From Deltaproteobacteria bacterium (GTDB taxonomy: Bacteria; Desulfobacterota; Syntrophorhabdia; Syntrophorhabdales; JANXAF01): DNA of 64,000 bases. Positions 28,428 to 36,263 of the stretch are shown in pieces. The translations under genes and the position numbers were made by a program. The number at the start of each line of letters is the position of its first letter. Position 1 is the first letter of the stretch. Under the pieces are notes generated by a model that did not search any database, had not been told where the DNA came from, and saw nothing but the letters and a program-made list of their open reading frames with translations. Where the stretch lies: positions 1-64,000 of the forward strand of contig JAOADT010000009.1 in the NCBI GenBank assembly GCA_026417175.1, read 5' to 3'.

Positions 28428-30371
28428 ATGGCATTAAGTAGGAGAGTAGCTTATATTGATCTATCCACTGGTAAAATAGAGACTAAACCTATTCCAGTGG
28501 AGATAAGAAAAAAGTTTTTAGGCGGAAGAGGGCTCGATGCGTATTTATTGTATAATCATTGTCCTCCGGGTGTCGATGCATTTTCTCCAGAGAATCCACT
28601 TATTGTGAGTGCAGGGCTGTTAGTAGGAACTTTAGCTTCAGCAACATCTAGAACTCATACCATGGCAAAATCCCCTCTTACAGGACTTTTGGGTAGCTGT
28701 AACATGGGGGGCTTTTTCTCACCGGAGCTAAGATGGGCAGGCTTTGATCATCTCGTCATTAAAGGAAAGGCAGATAAACCAGTTTACATCTGGATTCATA
28801 ACGGTGAAATAGAGATAAGAGATGCGAAAAATCTTTGGGGCAAGTCTGTAACTGATGCGCAGTGGGCTGTGAGAGAAGAACTTGGCGATCCTGACGTCAA
28901 ATGCCTAGTTTGCGGACCGGCGGGGGAAAAGCTTGTGAGATATGCAAACGTAATGACTGGGGTAAAAAATGCCGGAGGAAGAACGGGAATGGGAGCCGTT
29001 ATGGGTTCAAAGAACCTAAAACTCATAGCGGTCCGCGGTACAATGGACATTAAGATTGCTTATCCAAAAGAAGCCTTGGAATTCAACAAAAGATTTATAG
29101 AACAGATAACGACAGCCAAGGTTAACCAGACTATGGGAATCTTAGGTACGCCATTCATTTGGGGCGCCACAAATTCATGGGGCGGTGTGAGAGTAAATAA
29201 CTTTCAGTATAACCAGCTGCTCTTTGCAGATGACGTAGAGCCTGAAAGGTTCCATGAGATATCTAACGAAACATTTGGAAAGTATCACATGGCAGGTTGT
29301 TTTGCATGTCAGGTCCATTGTAGAGCTCGATATAGAATACCCGATGGTCCATATAAAGGTTGCTACGATGAAGGGCCAGAATATACCACCCAGGGAGCAT
29401 TTGCAAGTGAGGTGGGTTGTACAAGTGCACTTACCGTGCTTACCGGAAACTACCTATGTAACCAATACGGGGTCGACTGGCTAGAGCTAGGAAGTTTGAT
29501 TTCCTGGGCGATGGAACTTTATGAAAAGGGAATTCTTACCATAAAAGACACCGGCGGTATAGACCTAAGATTCGGAAATGACGAGGCTGTTATAGAGATG
29601 ATAAAACATGTTTGTGAGAGAGACACATGGTTAGGTGACGTTCTTGCTGAAGGTGGACTAAGAGCTGCAGAGATTATCGGCAAAGATTCTGAACAGTATC
29701 TAATTCATGTGAAAGGAATGCAGAATCTCCACTCTGACGAAAGGGCTACACCAGCTTTGGCTTTAAACATTGCTACAGCATCTAGAGGTTCTGACCATCT
29801 GCGTAGCAGACCAGCCATAGACCTCTACCATCTTCCTGAACCTGTATTGAGAAAGATATATTCAAGCCCTATTCCTTATGATGGACCCCTTAGCTCTGAT
29901 TTTAGAGAATACGCGGGAAAACCGTGGCAAGTATTCTGGCAGGAGCAGTGTTTCATGGCTGTCGACTGTCTAGGTATTTGTAAGTATCACACTACATTCT
30001 TGGGTGCGACTCTTCCAAACTTTGAGGATTGGCCAAAGGTCATATATTACAATACAGGTCTTGAATTCACACCTCAGGAACTCTGGACCATCGCAGAAAG
30101 ATGTAACAACATGGAAAGACTCTTCAACATTAGAGAAGGTCTAACCCCTGATGATCCCCACAAAGGTGACATTCTGGTTGATAGGTACTTCAATGAACCG
30201 GCAAAAAGAGGTGCCCCAGATGTTATCGGTGCCCGAATTGACAGAGAGAAGTTTTTAAAGATGAGAGCAGAGTTTTACAGATACCACGGATGGGATGAAA
30301 AAACTGGGGCTCCCACGGAAGAAACTTTAAAAAGGCTTGGTATTGACAACGAGCCGTCCCATCTCTTATAA
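28428..30371 (+). CDS. Aldehyde ferredoxin oxidoreductase (tungsten enzyme family)
   Basis: RVAYIDLSTGKIETKPIP, KFLGGRGLDAYLLY, TGVKNAGGRTGMGAVMGSKNLKLIAV, GCFACQVHCRARY. Confidence 0.95.
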   Translation: MALSRRVAYIDLSTGKIETKPIPVEIRKKFLGGRGLDAYLLYNHCPPGVDAFSPENPLIVSAGLLVGTLASATSRTHTMAKSPLTGLLGSCNMGGFFSPELRWAGFDHLVIKGKADKPVYIWIHNGEIEIRDAKNLWGKSVTDAQWAVREELGDPDVKCLVCGPAGEKLVRYANVMTGVKNAGGRTGMGAVMGSKNLKLIAVRGTMDIKIAYPKEALEFNKRFIEQITTAKVNQTMGILGTPFIWGATNSWGGVRVNNFQYNQLLFADDVEPERFHEISNETFGKYHMAGCFACQVHCRARYRIPDGPYKGCYDEGPEYTTQGAFASEVGCTSALTVLTGNYLCNQYGVDWLELGSLISWAMELYEKGILTIKDTGGIDLRFGNDEAVIEMIKHVCERDTWLGDVLAEGGLRAAEIIGKDSEQYLIHVKGMQNLHSDERATPALALNIATASRGSDHLRSRPAIDLYHLPEPVLRKIYSSPIPYDGPLSSDFREYAGKPWQVFWQEQCFMAVDCLGICKYHTTFLGATLPNFEDWPKVIYYNTGLEFTPQELWTIAERCNNMERLFNIREGLTPDDPHKGDILVDRYFNEPAKRGAPDVIGARIDREKFLKMRAEFYRYHGWDEKTGAPTEETLKRLGIDNEPSHLL

Positions 30372-30383
30372 AAGGAGGTAGTT

Positions 30384-30902
30384 ATGCACGAGAAAGCGAA
30401 TGCAAAGGCTCTTGTAATAAACTACGAAAAATGCACTGGTTGTAGACTCTGTGAACTTGTCTGTTCTGTTTACCACAACGGCGTGTCTAATCCCGCAAAA
30501 GCCAGAATAAAGGTCGAAAAGTGGGAATGGGAAGGACTCTACATTCCTATGTCCTGTAGGCAGTGCATAGACGCACCGTGCATGAATGTGTGTCCCGTAA
30601 GAGCTATATCAAGGGATGAAGAACTGGGCCGTGTTGTGGTTGATCATAATGTCTGTATCGGCTGTAGGTCATGCGTGGCAGTTTGCCCGTTTGGTGCAAT
30701 GGGCTTTGATCCTGCTGAAAGAAAGGTTTTTAAATGCGATCTCTGCGATGGAGACCCACAGTGCGTCCGTTTTTGCGACGAAAAGGCTGTAAATTACACT
30801 GAGGTCTCGAGAGAATCTCTCTTCAGAAAAAGAGATGCCGCAGAAAAGATTGCTCAAGCTCACAAAAAGTCTACGGAGTTAATCTCCGAGATGCTAGATT
30901 AA
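30384..30902 (+). CDS. 4Fe-4S ferredoxin, HycB/AOR-partner type
   Basis: CTGCRLCELVCSVYH, CRQCIDAPCMNVCP, CIGCRSCVAVCPFGAM, CDLCDGDPQCVRFC. Confidence 0.92.
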   Translation: MHEKANAKALVINYEKCTGCRLCELVCSVYHNGVSNPAKARIKVEKWEWEGLYIPMSCRQCIDAPCMNVCPVRAISRDEELGRVVVDHNVCIGCRSCVAVCPFGAMGFDPAERKVFKCDLCDGDPQCVRFCDEKAVNYTEVSRESLFRKRDAAEKIAQAHKKSTELISEMLD

Positions 30903-30929
30903 AAAGGGGCGGACATTCCGCCCCTTTTT
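30901..30929 (+). terminator. Rho-independent terminator/attenuator between ferredoxin and MoaD-like gene
   Basis: AAAAGGGGCGGA-CAT-TCCGCCCCTTTT then TTC; 12-bp perfect stem. Confidence 0.88.
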
Positions 30930-30945
30930 CTTTGGAGGTCCATAA

Positions 30946-31212
30946 ATGTCCGTGAAAGTCTTTGTTCATCCCTTCTTAAACAATGGGAAAGAATTAGAAG
31001 TGGAAGTTAAAGGTTCTACCGTAGGAGAGTGTATCAGAGAGCTTCTTAAGGTTCATCCCCAGATAGAAGAGAAGCTATTTGACAAAAACAAAAAAATAAG
31101 AGGCTATATTGACATACTCGTTAACTCAAAGAGCGCTTTCCCTAAGGAATTGGCCCATCCGGTAAGCGATGGTGATACCATAAATCTTATTGTATTTCTC
31201 TCAGGTGGATAG
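30946..31212 (+). CDS. MoaD/ThiS-family ubiquitin-like sulfur carrier
   Basis: VKVFVHPFLNNGKELEVEVKGSTVGECIRELLKVHP...DTINLIVFLSGG with C-terminal GG. Confidence 0.9.
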   Translation: MSVKVFVHPFLNNGKELEVEVKGSTVGECIRELLKVHPQIEEKLFDKNKKIRGYIDILVNSKSAFPKELAHPVSDGDTINLIVFLSGG

Positions 31213-31215
31213 AAA

Positions 31216-31243
31216 AAATGAGGGGACTATACTCCCCTCATTT
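31216..31243. terminator. Bidirectional terminator (MoaD-like/CoxG convergent)
   Basis: AAATGAGGGGA-CTATAC-TCCCCTCATTT, 11-bp perfect stem. Confidence 0.8.
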
Positions 31244-31267
31244 GTGTATTCTTCTTTTTGTAAGCTT

Positions 31268-31720
31268 TTAACTAAGAGCCTTTAGTTTCTCTTGAAGGTT
31301 TTTTGTGAATTCTTTCTCTACATCCTTGGCCTTTGCCCTCATTATTCTATCTCCAAACATAGCAAGTTTACCAACTATATTAACATCAGTCCTGTAAGTT
31401 ATCTCCACCTCTCCGTTTCCAAGATCCTTCAGGTCAACAACACTTCTTTGCTTAAAATGTCCAAGTTTTGTGACATCCTCTCCTTCTCCCTCTATCTCGA
31501 TGTGTGTTGGTTTTTCCACCTTTGTCAACCTATTTATGAACTTTAGCTTCGCAGAAATCGGACCCACCTTTTGTTTTACAACACATTCGTAAGTGTTCTC
31601 ATCAATCAATTTTACAGATTCTGCCCCAGGTAGACACGTCATTATGGTGTCAGGTTTAAGAAGAAAATCGAATAACTTTTCAATTTCCGCCCTCAATTTG
31701 AATCCACCCTCTATAACCAT
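31268..31720 (-). CDS. CoxG/SRPBCC-family carbon monoxide dehydrogenase subunit G-like
   Basis: EIEKLFDFLLKPDTIMTCLPGAESVKLIDENTYECVVKQKVGPISAKLKF. Confidence 0.9.
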   Translation of the reverse strand: MVIEGGFKLRAEIEKLFDFLLKPDTIMTCLPGAESVKLIDENTYECVVKQKVGPISAKLKFINRLTKVEKPTHIEIEGEGEDVTKLGHFKQRSVVDLKDLGNGEVEITYRTDVNIVGKLAMFGDRIMRAKAKDVEKEFTKNLQEKLKALS

Positions 31721-31736
31721 ATACCTTCCTCCGTTT

Positions 31737-31958
31737 TTAGTCTTTTATTTCTGCCTGTGATTCTTCCACAACCTTGGCCAAAATTTCGTAACTTTTGTTT
31801 CCCGGACCAGTGGCCTGCTCGAGAAGTAAGTCTATAAAAGAGTATCCTTTCGATTCAACCCACCCCCTGTGCGGTTTATCTCCGGTTCCAAAGATATGAC
31901 GAGCAACTTGGAGACTCGTAACATACTGTTTTTTACATACCGGACACCTGAAATTCAC
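31737..31958 (-). CDS. C2H2 zinc-finger-like small protein
   Basis: FRCPVCKKQYVTSLQVARHIFGTGDKPHRGW: Cx2C...H...H; GGAGGTAGACC upstream. Confidence 0.65.
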   Translation of the reverse strand: MNFRCPVCKKQYVTSLQVARHIFGTGDKPHRGWVESKGYSFIDLLLEQATGPGNKSYEILAKVVEESQAEIKD

Positions 31959-31980
31959 GGTCTACCTCCTTTCTCGCCAA

Positions 31981-34314
31981 CTAATTGGCCTCCTTTTTTT
32001 CACTTTTTTCCCGTAAAGCCTTAAGTATTCTCTCGGGTGTAAATGGCAGTTCTTTCAATTGGATTCCAAGCGCATGGAAAATGGCATTTCCCAGTGCGGC
32101 AGCGGTCGGATTGGTTAGACCTTCCCCGGCCTCTTTTGCTCCATATGGACCTTCTGCTTCGTAAGTATCTATTTCTATCATGCCGGTCTTGGGCATATCT
32201 GTTGCTCTTATTACCTTATAATCCACAAGGTTCGGATTGAGAATCTTTCCCTCGTCCATAGGTTGATCTTCGAGGTATCCATATCCAAGGGCCATAGCGG
32301 CAGCTCCCTCTAACTGCCCAATAAGTCCAAGTGGATTTATAGGCTGACCACAATCGTGGGCAGTCATAACCTCATGTATGGTAATCTTACCCGTTTCAGG
32401 ATCAACTTCAGCATCCACAGCCTGCATCATATAACTATATGCGGGTGAAATCATTCCTTTTCTGCGTGGAGTGTAGTATCCACGTCCAACTATTCTCTGT
32501 CCGTCTTTGGCTCTTATTGCCTTCTTTACCAGGTCCTCATATTTCATACCCCTTTCAGGCCTTGCAATTACGTGAACCCATCTATCTTTGATGTCAAGAT
32601 CGTATACGATATTCAATCCCATCTCGGCGTAAGCAAATTCGAGTAATTGTTTCTTTGCGTCCTCTGCAGCCATTTTAACAGCATTCCCTGCCATTAAGGT
32701 CTGACGAGAACCCCATGCTCCCAGGTCAGGAGGGCATATTCCCGTGTCACCTGAAAATACCCTCACATCCTCAACTCTTACTCCTAAAGTTTCCGCACAT
32801 ATCATTGCCATTGTGGTATTAGAACCCTGACCTATCTCCTGACATCCAACATAAAGATCTACGGTTCCGTCATGGTTTATAATCACGACTGCTGAAGAGA
32901 ATGAATAGGGCGTGTCAAACCAGTTAAATATTCCACCTGACATAAATCCGGCAGCGGATATCCCTATAGCTCTGTTAGGTCCAAGGTCTCCTTTAGATTT
33001 TACCCACTGTTCAATTTTGTCTATGCACTGAGTCATTCCACAACTCTGGATGTAAGCCTGTCCAGGAACTTCATAACATTCTGTATGAGCATTCTTTCTT
33101 CTCACCTCAAATGGATCAAGTCCTAAATCTTTACACATCCATTCGATTTGCTGCTCTGAGCAGAACATTGCCTGAGGAGCACCGAAACCTCGCATAGCTG
33201 TCGAAGGAAGCGTATTTGTATAGACCCTGAAGCCATCATATCTGTATGCCCTCCACTTGTAAGGAAACGAGCAAAAAAATCCAGTCAAGTAAAGAGCCGT
33301 AGCCCCCATCCCCGTGTAGGCACCGCCGTTTGTAAAGACTCTTACTTCTCTAGCAAGAAATGTTCCGTCCTTCTTCATGGCAGTACGAACATAGTAATAC
33401 ATCGGTGTCCTTCTCTTTGATGCTATGAAATCTTCCTCTCTTGTAAAAACTATTTTTACTGGTCTGCAAAGTTTTTTCGAAAGAACTGCGCTACAGAACA
33501 TCGCCGCATCCAGCTCGAATTTACCACCGAAACCGCCACCCACGTACTGGGCGATAACCCTAACATCTCCTTCTCTTAAACCAAGTACCCATGCAAGCAA
33601 AGCCTGCATGTAATAGGGAGCTTGGGTTGAACACCAAACTGTGAGTTTCCCGTCGGGAGTGTAGCTAGAAACCGCTGCTCTTGTTTCCATACACATATGA
33701 TGCTGACTTGAAGTCCGGAACCAGTCTTCTCTTATATAACCATCTTTTTCTGCCTCTGCAAAAGCTTCTTCAACGTCACCCCATTCTATATGTCGAGTCA
33801 CATTTATGTTTCTCTCCACACCTTCGTGTATCTCTGGCGCATCCTTCTTCATAGCATCAATTGGATTAAATACGGCAGGAAGTACCTCATATTCAACCTC
33901 TATGAGATCAAGAGCCTTTTCTGCAATCTCTTCACTTATTGCAGCAACAGCTGCAACCGGCTCACCTATGTATCTTACTTTATCTACCGCAAGGATCTGC
34001 TCATCACACAGCTCTTTATATCGTCTCCATATTCCCTGTTTAATACCTAATGTATCTTTGCCAGTTACAACGGCCATCACTCCAGGGAGTTCTAAAGCCT
34101 TTGAATAATCTATGTTTTTAATTTTTGCATGGGGATGAGGACTTCTTAGAATTTTGCCGTATAGCATATTTGGTAGTTTTATATCAAAAGTATACTGTGC
34201 TCTACCTGTTACCTTTGCATAACCATCTATGTTTCGGGTTTTATGGTTTATGACTGTGTATCTTACGCCTGTCTTGAACATAGAATATCTTAGTTCTCTA
34301 ATTTCCCCGCTCAT
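31981..34314 (-). CDS. Xanthine dehydrogenase/CoxL-family molybdopterin-binding large subunit
   Basis: GRAQYTFDIKLPNMLYGKILRSPHPHAKI, QYVGGGFGGKFELD, TAMRGFGAPQAMFCSEQQIEW, GPYGAKEAGEGLTNP. Confidence 0.94.
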   Translation of the reverse strand: MSGEIRELRYSMFKTGVRYTVINHKTRNIDGYAKVTGRAQYTFDIKLPNMLYGKILRSPHPHAKIKNIDYSKALELPGVMAVVTGKDTLGIKQGIWRRYKELCDEQILAVDKVRYIGEPVAAVAAISEEIAEKALDLIEVEYEVLPAVFNPIDAMKKDAPEIHEGVERNINVTRHIEWGDVEEAFAEAEKDGYIREDWFRTSSQHHMCMETRAAVSSYTPDGKLTVWCSTQAPYYMQALLAWVLGLREGDVRVIAQYVGGGFGGKFELDAAMFCSAVLSKKLCRPVKIVFTREEDFIASKRRTPMYYYVRTAMKKDGTFLAREVRVFTNGGAYTGMGATALYLTGFFCSFPYKWRAYRYDGFRVYTNTLPSTAMRGFGAPQAMFCSEQQIEWMCKDLGLDPFEVRRKNAHTECYEVPGQAYIQSCGMTQCIDKIEQWVKSKGDLGPNRAIGISAAGFMSGGIFNWFDTPYSFSSAVVIINHDGTVDLYVGCQEIGQGSNTTMAMICAETLGVRVEDVRVFSGDTGICPPDLGAWGSRQTLMAGNAVKMAAEDAKKQLLEFAYAEMGLNIVYDLDIKDRWVHVIARPERGMKYEDLVKKAIRAKDGQRIVGRGYYTPRRKGMISPAYSYMMQAVDAEVDPETGKITIHEVMTAHDCGQPINPLGLIGQLEGAAAMALGYGYLEDQPMDEGKILNPNLVDYKVIRATDMPKTGMIEIDTYEAEGPYGAKEAGEGLTNPTAAALGNAIFHALGIQLKELPFTPERILKALREKSEKKEAN

Positions 34315-34315
34315 A

Positions 34316-34801
34316 TTAGCCCTCCTTGTATTCTCCTTTTGATACTGCTTCTATGGCCCTTATAATGCTGTTATAACCTGTGCATCTGCAAATATTTCCT
34401 TCTATTCCCTCCCTTATTTCCTCCTCGGTGAGGACCTTTCCTTCGTTCTCTTTAAGAAGGGCTGTCGCAGACATTAGCATACCGGGGGTGCAGAATCCAC
34501 ATTGAAACGCCCCGTAATCCAAAAAAGCTTCCTGGATAGGACTTAATTTTCCGTTCTTCTCTAGCCCTTCTACAGTAGTCACATTCATTCCCTCTACCTG
34601 CATCGCAAGCACCGAGCATGACTTAACTGCCATATCCTCAACCATCACTGTACAGGCACCACAAGAACCGCTTTCACACCCCTTTTTTGTTCCGGTAAAT
34701 CCGATGTGATCTCTTATCACATCTACAAGAAGGGTTTTAGGATTAATAAAAATTTCATACTCAAGTCCATTAAGTTTAAATCTAAGCAGTTTTTTCTCCA
34801 T
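34316..34801 (-). CDS. 2Fe-2S small subunit (CoxS/HcrC-like)
   Basis: GCESGSCGACTVMV...QCGFCTPGMLMSATALL...IEGNICRCTGYNSIIRAI. Confidence 0.96.
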   Translation of the reverse strand: MEKKLLRFKLNGLEYEIFINPKTLLVDVIRDHIGFTGTKKGCESGSCGACTVMVEDMAVKSCSVLAMQVEGMNVTTVEGLEKNGKLSPIQEAFLDYGAFQCGFCTPGMLMSATALLKENEGKVLTEEEIREGIEGNICRCTGYNSIIRAIEAVSKGEYKEG

Positions 34802-34816
34802 GAAGCCCTCCTTACT

Positions 34817-35680
34817 CTATATCGCCTTCCAAGCGGCGACCAGCATTCTTCTTGTCAGGACGCTAACCAAGTGTCTTCTGAACTCTTCAGATGCGTGAAT
34901 GTCAGATACAGGTTCACATTCCTCAGAAGCAATTTTACCAGCTTCTGCGAATAATTTTTCATCGTATTTTTGTCCTATGACTGCTCCTTCTGCTTTTCTT
35001 GCTCTTATCGGCACCCTTCCGGCATTTCCAAGACAAATTTTGGCATCCGTACAGACCCCTGCCTCATTTAACGTAACCTTTACGGCTACACCGACGATGC
35101 CCATGTCATTTCTCAAGAGATTAAACTTTTGATAAGCACATCCACTCCTGGGGGGCAAAACAGGAACATTAATTTCCTTTATGATTTCATCTTCGTTCAA
35201 CTGAGTAGTAAAATAATCAACAAAAAATTCTTCGAGTAACATGGTTCTCTCTCCCTTTAGGCTCGCAAGAGTAATCTCCGCACCCAAAACTATAAGAACA
35301 GGTGCAGGATCTCCGGCCGGGTCTGCATGTGCAAGATTTCCACCAATCGTTCCCCAGTTCCTGGTTTGTATGGATGCCAGTCTGTTCTCCATATCAGCGA
35401 TAACTGGATAGCGCCTCTTGATCACATCCGATTTTTCGATTGCCCGATGTGTGGTTGTCGCCCCGATTGCTAGTCCCTTTTTTTCATCAAATCTTATATA
35501 GTTCAACTCATTTAAGTGTTTAATATCTATGACGTATTCCGGAGCCACCATCCCTTGCCTCATAACAATAAGAAGCGACTGCCCCCCACATAATATTTTG
35601 CTTCTGTCCCCGTACTCAGAGAGCATTGTCATTGCTTCCTGCAATGAGTCGGGCCTTAAGTAATGAAAATCGTGTATCAT
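34817..35680 (-). CDS. FAD-binding medium subunit (CoxM-like)
   Basis: HDFHYLRPDSLQEAMTMLSEYGDRSKILCGGQSLLIVMRQG, RNWGTIGGNLAHADPAGD. Confidence 0.95.
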   Translation of the reverse strand: MIHDFHYLRPDSLQEAMTMLSEYGDRSKILCGGQSLLIVMRQGMVAPEYVIDIKHLNELNYIRFDEKKGLAIGATTTHRAIEKSDVIKRRYPVIADMENRLASIQTRNWGTIGGNLAHADPAGDPAPVLIVLGAEITLASLKGERTMLLEEFFVDYFTTQLNEDEIIKEINVPVLPPRSGCAYQKFNLLRNDMGIVGVAVKVTLNEAGVCTDAKICLGNAGRVPIRARKAEGAVIGQKYDEKLFAEAGKIASEECEPVSDIHASEEFRRHLVSVLTRRMLVAAWKAI

Positions 35681-35886
35681 AGCTCACTCCTTTCTATGAG
35701 TTCTTCAACATTTCTTATCACTTTCTTACATGTGAATAACTCTTCCGGAATTGAAAACTGTAAGTCATCTTGGGAGTCCACTCTGTATTCCCCAGATATA
35801 CAAAGATAGTAATGTCTTCCTCTGTAAATGGGACACTCGATACAGACTGATCCAGATATGGGGCACACAATTCTTATTTTTGTCAT
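35677..35886 (-). CDS. Small Cys-containing hypothetical protein
   Basis: 69 aa, CPISGSVCIECPIYRGRHYYLC; ATGA overlap with the CoxM-like start; GGAAGG SD. Confidence 0.65.
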   Translation of the reverse strand: MTKIRIVCPISGSVCIECPIYRGRHYYLCISGEYRVDSQDDLQFSIPEELFTCKKVIRNVEELIERSEL

Positions 35887-35965
35887 AATTACCTTCCCAT
35901 AGTAGCTATATAACTTTTAAGTCTTTCCAAGCTTATGCTCGTTCATGATCGCGAATTACGAGAGA

Positions 35966-35994
35966 ACTTTACCGCGATTCCGAAAAAATGTCAA
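35966..35994 (-). promoter_or_regulatory. Promoter of the CoxMSL-like operon
   Basis: Minus strand TTGACA-17 bp-TAAAGT. Confidence 0.6.
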
Positions 35995-36024
35995 TAGATT
36001 TTAAAATCGTATTTTGGAGTTTTT

Positions 36025-36040
36025 GTTCATCAGAATGAAC
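36025..36040. promoter_or_regulatory. Palindromic candidate operator
   Basis: GTTCAT-CAGA-ATGAAC, perfect 6-bp arms, just upstream of TTGACA at 36054. Confidence 0.4.
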
Positions 36041-36091
36041 CTCAAAATTTTCCTTGACAAGAAAAGTCAATAAGAGGTAAGTAAAAAAAGC

Positions 36092-36154
36092 ATGCTGAGT
36101 CTTCCAAGGTTTATAATAGCCTGGATATGGTGGTTAAAAAGTAAAACGGTGTGA
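36092..36154 (+). CDS. Trp-rich leader peptide of an attenuator (trpL-like)
   Basis: ATG CTG AGT CTT CCA AGG TTT ATA ATA GCC TGG ATA TGG TGG TTA AAA AGT AAA ACG GTG TGA = [20 protein letters not shown], directly followed by alternative hairpins and a terminator. Confidence 0.85.
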   Translation: MLSLPRFIIAWIWWLKSKTV

Positions 36155-36206
36155 GGCCGTCACTTTAAGCCATGGACGGTTTCACACCGTCCATGGCTTT
36201 TTTATT
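36146..36206 (+). terminator. Trp attenuator: alternative pairings plus Rho-independent terminator 1
   Basis: 1:2 ACGG(36146-49)/CCGT(36157-60); 2:3 CCGTC(36157-61)/GACGG(36175-79); 3:4 AAGCCATGGACGGT(36167-80)/ACCGTCCATGGCTT(36186-99), then TTTTTTATTT. Confidence 0.85.
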
Positions 36207-36208
36207 TG

Positions 36209-36243
36209 GGCCATGGGTCAAAAGACTTATGGCCTTTTTATTT
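36209..36243 (+). terminator. Second tandem intrinsic terminator in the leader
   Basis: GGCCATGGGTC-AAAA-GACTTATGGCC (11 bp including 2 G-U) followed by TTTTTATTT. Confidence 0.7.
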
Positions 36244-36263
36244 ATCTTTTAATGGAGGTAGTA

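Noticed and set aside
33790-34108. Overlapping plus-strand ORFs opposite the CoxL-like gene
   Set aside because: Antisense shadow frames with no coding signature.
36213-36263. Upstream start [17 protein letters not shown] for TrpB2
   Set aside because: Start lies inside the second terminator hairpin and has no SD; ATG at 36264 has GGAGG.
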